Source: BOKV01 sp041739465
GTDB taxonomy: Bacteria > Pseudomonadota > Alphaproteobacteria > Rhizobiales > Rhizobiaceae
Length of the DNA: 34,332 nucleotides
Direction: 5' to 3'
Assembly: GCA_041739465.1 (NCBI GenBank)
Contig: JBGSNX010000077.1
Location: forward strand, 1 to 34,332
Shown: positions 1 to 8,295 of the stretch, in pieces
Layout of the letters: each line of letters begins with the position of its first letter
Numbering within the stretch: position 1 is the stretch's first letter
Made by a program: the position numbers and the translations under genes
The notes under the pieces: generated by a model
What the model saw: the letters and a program-made list of their open reading frames with translations, nothing else
The model's database searches: none
Told to the model about the DNA's origin: nothing

Positions 1-493
1 ATGGCACCGGATTTCCGCGGTGACAGGTGTAGCAGGTCACACCCGTTTGCTGCACATGCTTTTGCCAGTCGACAGTGATCGCCTGGTTCATCTGGATCAT
101 GCGCCGCGCCACGACCTTGGTGTAAACCTCGTCAGAAGCGAGGTTCTCCTCGTTGTGGCAATAGGCGCAGCCCTGTTCAGGTGAAACCCATTCTGTGATC
201 GATGCCATGAAGTGGTTGAACTGGTCTTCAGACAGGTCACCCAGGATCTGGACGTTTTGATAGACGTCCTTGGCTTTGGCACCGGTCGGGTCAGGCTCGT
301 ACGGGGAAGGGGGGACGACATTGGCAGCGACGAGCGCAGCGGCGTCTTCCTTGTCCTTCGAGATGTACATGCCCGTTCCGCGATACCCGAGCTGGGTAGT
401 CTCGGCCGGCGGCAGGTCCCAACCTGCCCCCACGAAGCTGGCGATGGCGAGGAGAGAACCCGCACCTATCGCAAAGGGAATCCAAAGTCTCAT
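1..493 (-). CDS. pufC: Photosynthetic reaction centre cytochrome c subunit (partial, C-terminus outside window)
   Basis: This encodes the tetrahaem cytochrome bound to the periplasmic face of the reaction centre, which re-reduces the photo-oxidised special pair. Only the first 164 residues are inside the window; the family is usually about 350 aa. Two c-type haem sites are visible, CAYCH at residues 109-113 and CYTCH at 154-158, with candidate axial methionines at 132 and 135. The N-terminus is a short basic start and a hydrophobic segment (residues 3-24). I see no lipobox cysteine, so the protein is probably held by an uncleaved anchor or cleaved signal rather than being a lipoprotein. The start follows a strong GGGAGGG site, 11 bp after the pufM stop. 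It is the last gene of the puf operon in this window. Confidence 0.95.
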   Translation of the reverse strand, partial: MRLWIPFAIGAGSLLAIASFVGAGWDLPPAETTQLGYRGTGMYISKDKEDAAALVAANVVPPSPYEPDPTGAKAKDVYQNVQILGDLSEDQFNHFMASITEWVSPEQGCAYCHNEENLASDEVYTKVVARRMIQMNQAITVDWQKHVQQTGVTCYTCHRGNPVP

Positions 494-504
494 ATCACCC
501 TCCC

Positions 505-1470
505 TCAAAGCGCCGGGTCAATGACGCCCTGGAAAATCTGCGGGAGCGGAGCAACGATGCCGTGCTTCATTCCCCAAAGATACCAGTTGTCGACTACAGT
601 GCCGGTGAGCAGGTTGCCGATGGCGCCTGTCAACGGGGTGAGAACGGCAAACCACCAGGCCCAGCGATGGACAGATTCCATGGTGGCGTTGAAGCCCATG
701 GTCCACCTCCAGAACAAGGCGGCCCGTTCCGATGCGGTGCCGCGGTCGGTGATCTGCTCCAGCTCACGGTCACCACCGTAACGGGTGACAGCAAGGATGG
801 TCGCACCATGCATGGCGAACAAAAGAACAGAGCCATACAGGAACACGATCGAAAGGCAGTGGAACGGGTTGTAGTAGAGATTGCCGTAACGGATGGAAAA
901 TGCCGCCGTCCAGTCAAGGTGCGGGAAGATGCCGAATGGCACGGCTTCGGACCAGTTGCCCATCAGCAGCGGCCGAATGAAGCCAAGCGACAGGAACAGG
1001 AAGATTGCGGATGCAAATGCCCAGGCAACATGGGTGCCAAGACCCAGCTGAACTGCGCGGCGATACATCCGGACCCACCACAAGATGATGGAAGTGGTCA
1101 GGAAGAAGCCTGCAATCAGCCACCAGCCGCCTTCATTGAGCGGTGGAAGCACCGTGAGGCCATATTTTGCCGGAGGCGGTTCAAGCGCCAGCCAGAAAAG
1201 CTGGCGGACGAACTGGATTGGATCCCAGCCCACCGACGCCCACATGTTGAGGCCGATGATCTCAAAACCGATCAGGCCGCAGGCGAGCGATATTGTTCCA
1301 AGGAAGCCCAGGTAGATTGGTCCGATCTGGGCATTCCCGATCCGTCCGATCCAGTGGACGAACCCGGGTTCGCCCACCCGCTCGCTGTCCCCGGCCGGCA
1401 GGGCAATGCCTGTCTCCGGGTGGCCGCGCAACTGCACGGAAGTGAAGATGTTTTGATATTCGTTCAACAT
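505..1470 (-). CDS. pufM: Photosynthetic reaction centre M subunit
   Basis: This encodes the M subunit of the type II reaction centre, an integral inner-membrane protein that binds bacteriochlorophyll, bacteriopheophytin and the primary quinone. The 321-aa product has the expected five membrane spans. The special-pair ligand is His204 in the motif YYNPFHCLS. His221 and His268 and Glu236 match the non-haem iron ligands, about two residues shifted from Rhodobacter numbering. The start at 1470 is chosen because the N-terminus then reads MLNEYQNIF, typical of the family, and a GGAGG site lies just upstream; the frame stays open further upstream but inside pufL. It follows pufL by 10 bp and precedes pufC. 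Confidence 0.97.
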   Translation of the reverse strand: MLNEYQNIFTSVQLRGHPETGIALPAGDSERVGEPGFVHWIGRIGNAQIGPIYLGFLGTISLACGLIGFEIIGLNMWASVGWDPIQFVRQLFWLALEPPPAKYGLTVLPPLNEGGWWLIAGFFLTTSIILWWVRMYRRAVQLGLGTHVAWAFASAIFLFLSLGFIRPLLMGNWSEAVPFGIFPHLDWTAAFSIRYGNLYYNPFHCLSIVFLYGSVLLFAMHGATILAVTRYGGDRELEQITDRGTASERAALFWRWTMGFNATMESVHRWAWWFAVLTPLTGAIGNLLTGTVVDNWYLWGMKHGIVAPLPQIFQGVIDPAL

Positions 1471-1480
1471 GGAAGCCTCC

Positions 1481-2326
1481 TCAGCTCCTGAATGGCAGGT
1501 TAAGCCACCAGTTCCACCATTGCGGCCAGCCCTTGTTCCAGAACGGTCCGCTGATGACGATGCACACGGCACTCCAGAAACCGGCGTTCAAGGCCAGGAT
1601 CAGTCCAACCCGGTGAATGCCGAGTGTACCCACGGAATAGCCAATGGCATCGCGGAAGAAGGTGTCTTCGTATTCAGGCTGGCGCACTTCGCCTTGCTGG
1701 CCGGGCTTCATCCGGTCTTCACCCGGATTTGCCGCCGAAAGGATCAGGCCGCCATGCAGAGCCAGTGCCAGCACCGTCGTGAAGAAGAACGAGACGGCGA
1801 GCATGTGCGCTGGATTGTAATGGAAGTGCAGGTACTGGTAACCGACGTTGGATACCCAGTCGAGGTGACTGAAAATGCCATACGGAAAGCCATGGCCCCA
1901 TGCGCCCAGAAGGACAGGGCGGATAACCACCAGGGTTACATAAGCAAAGATCGCAAATCCGAAGGCAAACGGCACGTGATAGCCGATGCCCAGCTTGCGG
2001 CAGATTTCAACTTCGCGCAGCGCCCATGAAACGAAAGCGCCAATCGCACAGATCGTGATGATCTGCCAGAGTCCGCCATCTCTGAGCGGTGCCAGGCCAA
2101 GGCCATAGGAAAGGTCCGGCGGCGCAATCGAAATGCGCCAGATGTTCCATGTCGGGCCAATGGCCGCTCCATAGAGGATTAGTGCGGTGCCAAGCGTGGC
2201 GAAAAAGATCGTCATTACGCCAAAGAAGCCGACATAAAAGGGACCAACCCAAAAATCGAACAGGTCCCCTCCAATGAGTGTGCCTCCGCGCACCCGGTAT
2301 TTGCGTTCGAAACTGAGCAGAGCCAT
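1481..2326 (-). CDS. pufL: Photosynthetic reaction centre L subunit
   Basis: This encodes the L subunit of the reaction centre, partner of PufM in the membrane heterodimer that performs charge separation. It is 281 aa, the normal length, and starts MALLSFERKYRVRGG, the family's standard N-terminus. A longer open frame starts seven codons earlier, but the ATG at 2326 has the better GAGAAGG site. His154 (accessory bacteriochlorophyll), His174 in FHYNPAHM (special pair) and His191 in LALALHG (iron) are all present, one residue shifted from Rhodobacter. The gap to the upstream pufA carries two hairpins described separately. Confidence 0.97.
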   Translation of the reverse strand: MALLSFERKYRVRGGTLIGGDLFDFWVGPFYVGFFGVMTIFFATLGTALILYGAAIGPTWNIWRISIAPPDLSYGLGLAPLRDGGLWQIITICAIGAFVSWALREVEICRKLGIGYHVPFAFGFAIFAYVTLVVIRPVLLGAWGHGFPYGIFSHLDWVSNVGYQYLHFHYNPAHMLAVSFFFTTVLALALHGGLILSAANPGEDRMKPGQQGEVRQPEYEDTFFRDAIGYSVGTLGIHRVGLILALNAGFWSAVCIVISGPFWNKGWPQWWNWWLNLPFRS

Positions 2327-2346
2327 CTGCCTTCTCCCCAAGCGCA

Positions 2347-2363
2347 AGCCGCTCGCGGCGGCT
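2347..2363 (-). other. Intercistronic hairpin just upstream of pufL
   Basis: On the minus-strand transcript AGCCGC and GCGGCT pair around a 5-nt loop. It lies between pufA and pufL, 21 bp before the pufL start. In Rhodobacter, hairpins at this place protect the pufBA part of the message from 3' decay and so set the ratio of antenna to reaction centre. The role here is inferred from position. Confidence 0.5.
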
Positions 2364-2384
2364 GCGGGTCAATCGGTAAGGTTA

Positions 2385-2424
2385 GGCGGCGGGCGTTTTA
2401 CGTTTCTGGAAGCCGTCCGCCGCC
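2385..2424 (-). other. Large G+C-rich hairpin between pufA and pufL
   Basis: An 8-bp perfect stem (GGCGGCGG with CCGCCGCC) encloses a 24-nt loop, 15 bp after the pufA stop. Without a following U-run it is not a classic terminator. It fits the decay-blocking hairpin known between pufA and pufL in Rhodobacter; function here is inferred. Confidence 0.6.
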
Positions 2425-2439
2425 GGTCTTGTGCGCATC

Positions 2440-2637
2440 TCAAACGATGCGAGTCGCTTGATCCCCTGCAGGAACGGAAAGTTCGATAGCGCCTGTCTTG
2501 ATGGGTTTGCCATCAAGCCAATTGTACCGATCCGTGCTGAGCAGGATAAAATGGATCAGGATTGCGAGGGCAAAGAGAAATGCCGAAAGCCCGACAATCA
2601 CCCTGCGGGGGTCGAACAACATCCAAAGTTTCCACAT
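2440..2637 (-). CDS. pufA: Light-harvesting complex 1 alpha subunit
   Basis: This encodes the alpha apoprotein of the core (LH1) antenna that rings the reaction centre. The 65-aa protein starts MWKLWMLFDPRR, the family's N-terminal motif, and has one membrane span (about residues 13-35) with His29 as the bacteriochlorophyll ligand. The stretch YNWLDG after the span is also typical. It lies 12 bp after pufB, as in all puf operons. The C-terminal extension after the span is somewhat long but within the family range. Confidence 0.96.
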   Translation of the reverse strand: MWKLWMLFDPRRVIVGLSAFLFALAILIHFILLSTDRYNWLDGKPIKTGAIELSVPAGDQATRIV

Positions 2638-2649
2638 TGCTTCGTACTC

Positions 2650-2871
2650 CTATGCGACCAAAGGCGAAAACGCCGAGAACATCTGATGCAATCCCTCGAT
2701 TGAGGAATAGCCCTCTGGACCCGGTATCCACGGACGCCACATCCAGACCAGGACATGCGCGATGATTGCGATCACCGTGAATATCAAGAAACCCTGGATG
2801 AAAGAGCCGTGAAACTCTTGCGCTTCGCTTTGCGTGAGACCCGAAAGGGATCCCTCTCTTGGACTGGCCAT
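2650..2871 (-). CDS. pufB: Light-harvesting complex 1 beta subunit
   Basis: This encodes the beta apoprotein of LH1. The product is 73 aa with one membrane span (about residues 26-45). His39, followed by WMWRPW, is the bacteriochlorophyll ligand, and His21 is the second conserved histidine. The ATG at 2871 is preferred over a GTG three codons upstream because a strong AGGAGGTG site sits 7 bp before the ATG. The C-terminal tail after WRPW is longer (about 25 residues) than in Rhodobacter. The 114-bp gap to pufQ contains a hairpin at 2952-2974. Confidence 0.95.
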   Translation of the reverse strand: MASPREGSLSGLTQSEAQEFHGSFIQGFLIFTVIAIIAHVLVWMWRPWIPGPEGYSSIEGLHQMFSAFSPLVA

Positions 2872-2951
2872 AAAGGTCACCTCCTAGTCACTACTACCGC
2901 TGCACCCCGCGGCCCGGTTGCCTTGCTGGCGCTATGCGCCCGTTCGGCGTC

Positions 2952-2974
2952 TTGCCGGTTTTTTAGGCCGGCAA
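2952..2974 (-). other. Hairpin between pufQ and pufB
   Basis: On the transcript UUGCCGG pairs perfectly with CCGGCAA around a 9-nt A-rich loop, 11 bp past the pufQ stop. It is followed by no U-run, so it more likely marks a processing or 5'-stabilising element of the pufBALM message than a terminator. The role is inferred. Confidence 0.5.
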
Positions 2975-2985
2975 TTTGTTTGGGG

Positions 2986-3207
2986 TCAGCCATGAAAGGC
3001 GTACCCGATTGCTGCATGCGCATCGGCCTTGGCCTGCGCGAAAATTGAACGTCCCGGTTCGCCGCTTTTGCTGCCCGAGAGCCGGCCGATAAGCGCGGCA
3101 GCCAGGCACAGGAAAAACGACAGCGTCACGAGGAAGCGGTATTCGATCCGGTCGCGCGACCATGCATTGTGCGATTGCGAAATGCTGTGGCTCACTTGGG
3201 TCTGCAT
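2986..3207 (-). CDS. pufQ: PufQ-type small membrane protein
   Basis: This 73-aa protein occupies the pufQ position between bchZ and pufB. PufQ is needed for normal bacteriochlorophyll and photosystem assembly in Rhodobacter, although its exact activity is not settled. The sequence has a soluble N-terminus, the segment RDRIEYRFLVTLSFFLCLAA leading into one membrane span (about residues 25-42), and a short C-terminal tail with no cysteine pair. The start has a strong GGAGGAAGA site and lies 42 bp after bchZ. The identification rests on size, topology and synteny, since PufQ sequences are poorly conserved. Confidence 0.8.
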   Translation of the reverse strand: MQTQVSHSISQSHNAWSRDRIEYRFLVTLSFFLCLAAALIGRLSGSKSGEPGRSIFAQAKADAHAAIGYAFHG

Positions 3208-3249
3208 CAGTCTTCCTCCGGTTTGGGATTTGCCAGCCGCTGTTTGCGA

Positions 3250-4701
3250 TCAGGCATCCGCCCTTGTTTTGCCGGTTGCCCGGCGAATGTCGTTGATCTC
3301 TACTTGCGAGCGTCCATCACTGCGCGCAGCCCGTTCGGCCAGGTCACGCAATTGCTTGGCTGCTGAAATTCTCACGAGTACCGGCTCGCTGGCGATGCGC
3401 GCATCCAGTTCCGCGTTGGCCTCGGCGCTCCATGAGAGCTGCGAAAAACCGCGCGCTGGTGTTGCATCGACCCGGTCCATTTCGGTCGAAAGCGGGATGA
3501 TGTTGAAAAGCGCATCAAACAGCGAATTACACACTTCCTGGATCAGCCACGCTGCGCCCGAATAGCCCATGACAGGTGTTCCGGTATGACGGCGGATGAT
3601 TGCACCGGGGAAGGAAACCGGAATGTAGACGGCCTTGCCGCCGGTCTCTGCCAGATACAGCCGCTCATTGTACGAGCCGAACATGATAAGCGGCGGCTTG
3701 CTACGAATGGCTTCGCGAATGGCGTGATTGTCCGTCTTCGCGCCAGCGCGCCGCTGGAACGAAAAATTGCAGGGCAGGCCCATTTCCTCGGCGAGGAAAT
3801 TGCGGATGCCGCGTTCGTAGGTTTCCTGCGCAACAATGGCAAAGCTTGCCGTCGCAAAGAAATCCTGGGTCACTGAGCGCCACAGATCCCACATCGGCTT
3901 CAAGGTCGTGTGCTTTTCGCGCTCGATGAATGGCTCGGGGTCAAGACCCACCATCTCGCCAAGCTTGCGGAGGAAAGCAGTCGTCGAATGAATTCCGATC
4001 GGTGCCTGAAGGAAAGGCCGGTCGATGGCCTCGCAAAGCGCGCGGCCGAACTCGCGGTACATGCACACGCTGGCTTGCGCCTGCGCAAGTTTCGAAACGT
4101 CAGCCAGATGACTGCCAAGCGGGAAGGTCAAATTGACTTCGGCGCCAATGCCTTCGATCAGGCGGCGTATCTCGGCAAGATCCGAGGGCATGTTGAAAGT
4201 GCCGTACATCGGCCCGATGATGTTGACCTTCGGCTTTTGGCCGGGCGCGGGCACCTTGGCTGCAAGGGTCTTGCCCTTTTTCGGGCCGTACTCGGTCCAA
4301 AGCCATTTGAGGGCGCGGTCGGCGCTCTGCCATTGGTCTTCATCGATTGTGCGCGGAAGGAAGCGCTGGATGTTCGAGCCTTCAGGCGTCACACCACCGC
4401 CGATCATTTCAGCAATCGAACCGGTCACGACAACCGCCGGCAGCGATGGATCAAGCGCCTTGCGCGAGCGCTTCATCGCCATTTCCGTGCCTTTCTTTCC
4501 AAGTTCATCCTCGGAAAGGCCGGTAACAACGACTGGCAATTCATGCGGCGGCAATGCGTCAGTGTAGTGCAGCACCGAGGTTACAGGCAGGTTTTCGCAA
4601 CCCACCGGACCGTCGATGATGACCTGCAAGCCCTTGATCGCCGTGAAGGCGTAGACTGAGCCCCAATATCCGCCGGCGCGGTCGTGATCGATGATCAACA
4701 T
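3250..4701 (-). CDS. bchZ: Chlorophyllide a reductase subunit Z
   Basis: BchZ is one half of the catalytic BchYZ component of chlorophyllide a oxidoreductase, the nitrogenase-like enzyme that reduces ring B to make the bacteriochlorin. The 483-aa protein has the NifK-like fold with the conserved GPVGCENLPVTS segment (iron-sulfur ligand region) near residue 34. A C-terminal helical extension rich in charged residues resembles the PCP-reductase tail. Its start overlaps the bchY stop by 7 bp, so the two subunits are probably translationally coupled. It is followed by pufQ. Confidence 0.97.
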   Translation of the reverse strand: MLIIDHDRAGGYWGSVYAFTAIKGLQVIIDGPVGCENLPVTSVLHYTDALPPHELPVVVTGLSEDELGKKGTEMAMKRSRKALDPSLPAVVVTGSIAEMIGGGVTPEGSNIQRFLPRTIDEDQWQSADRALKWLWTEYGPKKGKTLAAKVPAPGQKPKVNIIGPMYGTFNMPSDLAEIRRLIEGIGAEVNLTFPLGSHLADVSKLAQAQASVCMYREFGRALCEAIDRPFLQAPIGIHSTTAFLRKLGEMVGLDPEPFIEREKHTTLKPMWDLWRSVTQDFFATASFAIVAQETYERGIRNFLAEEMGLPCNFSFQRRAGAKTDNHAIREAIRSKPPLIMFGSYNERLYLAETGGKAVYIPVSFPGAIIRRHTGTPVMGYSGAAWLIQEVCNSLFDALFNIIPLSTEMDRVDATPARGFSQLSWSAEANAELDARIASEPVLVRISAAKQLRDLAERAARSDGRSQVEINDIRRATGKTRADA

Positions 4702-6257
4702 CCAACCGCCTCCCCGGAATCAACCGCGTTCTGGGAGATTTTTGTGCGTGCTTCGTACTTCTTGCGAAATGCCGTGTTGGCAACGGGTGTTGTTTCCCAG
4801 ATGCCTGCGTTATCGCCGGTGCCCACGCCCTCGAAGAAGTCTTTCATGGCGTCAAACCGCGCCTTGTTGGCAATGGCTGCATTGACGATGCCGCTGAGCG
4901 ACGCTGCGCCAGCTGGTCCCATCAAGGGGCGGGCAGAAATGAGATTGGTGAAGTAAAGGGCAGGGGTTCCAGCTTCCTTTGCCTTCTGGACCACCGGCGT
5001 GGTGCCGATTGCAAGGTCGGGCTTGAACTCACGGAATGCCGCAATGTCCTGTTCCAGCGAAGCGCGGTACTGGATGTGGACGCCATGTGCTTCCAGCCAG
5101 GCTGCATCTTCCGAAAGCCAGGGTGTCTTGGGGCAAGCCGTTCCGACATAGCGCAGGTCCGCGCCGCACTCGATCAGCAGGCGGGCAACAATCAGTTCAG
5201 AGCCTTCATAGCCTGACAGCGTGATGCGCCCCTTTACCGGGCTTGCAGCAACGGCTGCGCGAATGGCCGGAAGGAATGCGTTTCGTGACTTGTCGATATC
5301 ACTCTGCGAGACGCCTGCCGCAGCACCGATGGACTGAAGCCATGCATCCGTACCCTCAAGGCCGACTGGCGCAGAACCGCGAACCGGTCTTCCAGCCTCC
5401 TGGAACTCCCGGATTGCCGAAGTGTAGAAAGGATGAATTGCTGCGACCGCAACACAATCAAGCGCTGCATAAAGTTCACGCCATTCACGAACCGGAACGG
5501 TCGGTCCGGCAGCCAGCCCCATGGGAGCAAGCATTGACCCGATGATCACCGGATCAGCAGGGAAAATCTCGCCAACAAGCGCTATTGTCGGCTTTTCGCT
5601 GACGCCCTGGCGCGGTGCCTGAACCGGCCCGTCGGTTGCTTCCTTGCGGGCATAGCGCAACATCGCCCCCGAAAGCACATCCTTGGCTTCCGCATGTGTT
5701 GGCACACCAAACCCTGGAACATCAATCCCGATGATCCGGACGCCATCAATTTCCTTGGGCAACCCTTGCAGGGGTACCCCGGATGCGGTGGGTACGCACA
5801 GATTGGTGACGATGACCGCGTCGTATTTTTCCGGATCAGCCATCAGCTTCACCGCGTCGCGAATGTCTTCATACAGCTTGCCGGTAACCAGTGTTTCCGA
5901 GCTGAACGGCACATAGCCGACAGAACGGCGAGCGCCATAAAAATGCGAGGTGAAAGTCAGGCCATACACACAACATGCGGACCCGGAAAGAATGGTTGCC
6001 ACGCGGCGCATGCGCAGGCCGACACGCAGCGAACCGAACGCCGGGCACATGGATTGCGGCTGGTCGTGCGGGCCTTTTGGATAGTCCTTTTCCAGCCGTT
6101 CCATGAGTTCGGCCTTGCCACTCGCCATTGCTGACGCGCGCATCTTCTCCGCACCCGAATGGCAGCTGCCGGCTTGTTCCGCTTGCGCAGCCGCAGCTTC
6201 TTCGCTGATCGGCGAAGTATCGTCGGACATTGTTTGCGGAGCGCGATCCATTGCCAT
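4695..6257 (-). CDS. bchY: Chlorophyllide a reductase subunit Y
   Basis: BchY is the NifD-like partner of BchZ in chlorophyllide a oxidoreductase. The chosen start at 6257 overlaps the TGA of bchX by one base and gives 520 aa; internal ATGs at 6251 and 6230 are possible alternatives. Cysteine-containing segments GSCHSGAEKMR and GSACCVYGLTF, both near the N-terminal half, are the expected cluster-binding regions. The extreme N-terminus is acidic and alanine-rich and probably flexible. The open frame extends further upstream inside bchX but is unlikely to be translated. Confidence 0.96.
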   Translation of the reverse strand: MAMDRAPQTMSDDTSPISEEAAAAQAEQAGSCHSGAEKMRASAMASGKAELMERLEKDYPKGPHDQPQSMCPAFGSLRVGLRMRRVATILSGSACCVYGLTFTSHFYGARRSVGYVPFSSETLVTGKLYEDIRDAVKLMADPEKYDAVIVTNLCVPTASGVPLQGLPKEIDGVRIIGIDVPGFGVPTHAEAKDVLSGAMLRYARKEATDGPVQAPRQGVSEKPTIALVGEIFPADPVIIGSMLAPMGLAAGPTVPVREWRELYAALDCVAVAAIHPFYTSAIREFQEAGRPVRGSAPVGLEGTDAWLQSIGAAAGVSQSDIDKSRNAFLPAIRAAVAASPVKGRITLSGYEGSELIVARLLIECGADLRYVGTACPKTPWLSEDAAWLEAHGVHIQYRASLEQDIAAFREFKPDLAIGTTPVVQKAKEAGTPALYFTNLISARPLMGPAGAASLSGIVNAAIANKARFDAMKDFFEGVGTGDNAGIWETTPVANTAFRKKYEARTKISQNAVDSGEAVGC

Positions 6258-7261
6258 CACACCGCGTCGTATATGACTTCGAGTGAGGCCTTGGTCACTT
6301 TCACCGGACCGCACATGTCGGCTTCGGTTGCACTGACAAGTTCCACGCCGCCGCCGGTTTTTGCAGCATCGAACAGCTGGATCAGCTGGTCCTGTGTGAG
6401 CGGCTTTGGCAAGGTTGGCGGTGCACCGGCAAGATTGTCAGCCAGCGTCATGAAAAGCTCGCCCCATTCACCGCCTGGATAGCCGATGATCTGGTAGTTG
6501 GCGCTCTTGCGACGAATGTCGTCATCCTGCGGGATTGAAGCCAGGATCGGAATGCCGACGGCTTCGGCAAATGCCTTTGCTTCGCCGGTGCCGTCATCCT
6601 TGTTCACCAGCATGCCGGCAACACCGACATTGCCGCCGAGCTTGCGGAAGTACTGGACCGCCGAGCAGACATTGTTGGCGACATACAGGGATTGCAGATC
6701 GTTTGATCCGACAACGACAACCTTCTGGCACATGTCGCGGGCGATCGGCAGGCCGAAGCCGCCGCAAACAACGTCCCCGAGGAAATCGAGGAGCACGAAA
6801 TCAAAATCCCATTCGTGGAAGCCAAGCTTTTCAAGCAGCTCAAAGCCGTGGATGATGCCGCGTCCACCGCAGCCGCGTCCGACTTCCGGGCCGCCAAGCT
6901 CCATCGCGAACACACCGTCACGCTTGAAGCAGACGTCGCCGATTTTCACTTCCTCGCCTGCTTCCTTCTTGCGGGAAGAGGTTTCAATGATCGTGGGGCA
7001 GGCCTTGCCGCCAAACAGCAATGAGGTCGTGTCGCTCTTGGGGTCACAGCCGATCAGCAGAACCTTGCGGCCGGTCTGGGCCAGCATGTAGGAAAGGTTG
7101 GCGAGCGTGAAGCTCTTTCCAATCCCGCCCTTGCCATAGATCGCAATGATCTGGGTGTCCTTCTTGACCTTCGAGACCGGCAGGGAATCAGGCTCTTGTG
7201 AAGCCTCTTCCCGCAGCGCCGCCATGTACATTTCGTGCGTCTGGTGCGCGCCTTCACTCAT
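6257..7261 (-). CDS. bchX: Chlorophyllide a reductase iron protein BchX
   Basis: BchX is the ATP-dependent reductase, homologous to NifH and BchL, that passes electrons to BchYZ. The 334-aa protein carries the P-loop GKGGIGKS at residues 43-50. Two cysteine motifs, GRGCGGRG and VVCGGFG, supply the 4Fe-4S cluster bridging the dimer. The start at 7261 has an AGGAAA site and overlaps the bchC stop in an ATGA arrangement. The frame continues upstream inside bchC, but MSEGAHQ fits the family N-terminus. Confidence 0.97.
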   Translation of the reverse strand: MSEGAHQTHEMYMAALREEASQEPDSLPVSKVKKDTQIIAIYGKGGIGKSFTLANLSYMLAQTGRKVLLIGCDPKSDTTSLLFGGKACPTIIETSSRKKEAGEEVKIGDVCFKRDGVFAMELGGPEVGRGCGGRGIIHGFELLEKLGFHEWDFDFVLLDFLGDVVCGGFGLPIARDMCQKVVVVGSNDLQSLYVANNVCSAVQYFRKLGGNVGVAGMLVNKDDGTGEAKAFAEAVGIPILASIPQDDDIRRKSANYQIIGYPGGEWGELFMTLADNLAGAPPTLPKPLTQDQLIQLFDAAKTGGGVELVSATEADMCGPVKVTKASLEVIYDAV

Positions 7262-8226
7262 GCTGATTTCCTCCAGTCGAGCACCATCTTGAGGCAAGTG
7301 GCGTCTTCGAATGCTTGTTGATAAGCGCGATCTGCGTGCGCAGCAGGTTCGCAATGGGTGATGAGACCGCCCAGTGACAGCGCGCCGCTCTCGACAAGCG
7401 CCAGCACTCCGGTGACGTCTTCGGGCTTGAATTCGGACGATATCCGGATCGTCGCCTCGCGCATGAAGGCGGGGGCGAAAGCAAATGACAGCCGGTCCTT
7501 GTAGAACCCTGCAAGGATCACTTCGCCGCGTGGTGAGAGCCGGGCAATTGCCTTGTCGAGAATTTCGCTGTCGCCACTTGCGTCAACAATCGAGCGATAG
7601 ACGGAAGCACCGGAAGCTTCAGGTGCAGTCACGCCGTAGCCGGCACTGCCATCGCGGCGCGCCGCATTGTGTTCCCAGACCAATGGCGGCTTGCCGCCGG
7701 TGGCAATCGCGATGCGCGCGATCAGCCGTCCCAAAACGCCATGGCCAACAACAAGATCGGGCGAGCATGAAGCATTGAACATCACCGCACGGTAAGCGGT
7801 TGCTGCAAGGGCGAGCAGGGTGGCCTCGTTGCCAAGGGTTTCGGGAATCTTGCAGACCCTCGCCTGGTCGGTCACCAGATGCGAGGCGGCTCCGCCAAAC
7901 AAGGCACGAACGCCTTCAAAACAGCGCGCGCCGGGCACGAACACTGTCTCGCCCTCCCGCGCCTTTGCATTGTCGCCCGCCGCGATGATGCGGCCGATGC
8001 TCTCATATCCTGGGACCAACGGATAACCCATGCCGGGGAATTGCGGCATGTTGCCTTCCCAAAGCAGGCGCTCTGTTCCAGCGCTGATTGCGGTGAATTG
8101 CGTCTCGACCAGGACATCGTCCGCACCCGCTGCAACAAGGCCAACCCCTTGCAGGGAAAGCTTGCGCGGATTTTCCAGAACGATTGCGTCGGTAAGCATT
8201 TTCATGTTTCCCGGCATTGCAGCCAT
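7258..8226 (-). CDS. bchC: Bacteriochlorophyllide a dehydrogenase (3-hydroxyethyl to 3-acetyl)
   Basis: BchC oxidises the C3 hydroxyethyl group of the bacteriochlorophyllide to the acetyl group. The 322-aa product belongs to the zinc-type medium-chain alcohol dehydrogenase superfamily, with a GroES-like N-terminal part (TAISAGTERLLW, YPLVPGYESIG) and a nucleotide-binding domain with VVGHGVLGRL. The start is uncertain: ATGs at 8226, 8217, 8205 and 8199 are in frame, and homologues tend to begin near the last two. It is the first bch gene of the superoperon, with two PpsR-type operators immediately upstream, and it overlaps bchX by 4 bp. Confidence 0.95.
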   Translation of the reverse strand: MAAMPGNMKMLTDAIVLENPRKLSLQGVGLVAAGADDVLVETQFTAISAGTERLLWEGNMPQFPGMGYPLVPGYESIGRIIAAGDNAKAREGETVFVPGARCFEGVRALFGGAASHLVTDQARVCKIPETLGNEATLLALAATAYRAVMFNASCSPDLVVGHGVLGRLIARIAIATGGKPPLVWEHNAARRDGSAGYGVTAPEASGASVYRSIVDASGDSEILDKAIARLSPRGEVILAGFYKDRLSFAFAPAFMREATIRISSEFKPEDVTGVLALVESGALSLGGLITHCEPAAHADRAYQQAFEDATCLKMVLDWRKSA

Positions 8227-8244
8227 TTCTGCTTCTGCCTCATT

Positions 8245-8288
8245 TGTAACCGTAAATTTACACGAATAAATGTCAACCGAAATTTACA
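8245..8288 (-). promoter_or_regulatory. Paired CrtJ/PpsR operators in front of bchC
   Basis: Two perfect TGT-N12-ACA sites are present, at 8245-8262 and 8271-8288, separated by 8 bp (26 bp start to start). Both have AAATTT before the ACA. Paired sites with this spacing are the known cooperative binding arrangement of CrtJ/PpsR, including at bchC promoters. They lie between the crtF stop and the bchC start, so bchC probably has its own repressible promoter inside the superoperon. Confidence 0.85.
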
Positions 8289-8295
8289 GTCTTAC

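Noticed and set aside
562..1491. 309-codon plus-strand open frame across pufM
   Set aside because: It is antisense to a certain gene, has no ribosome site, and is composed of charged, repetitive residues typical of shadow frames in G+C-rich DNA.
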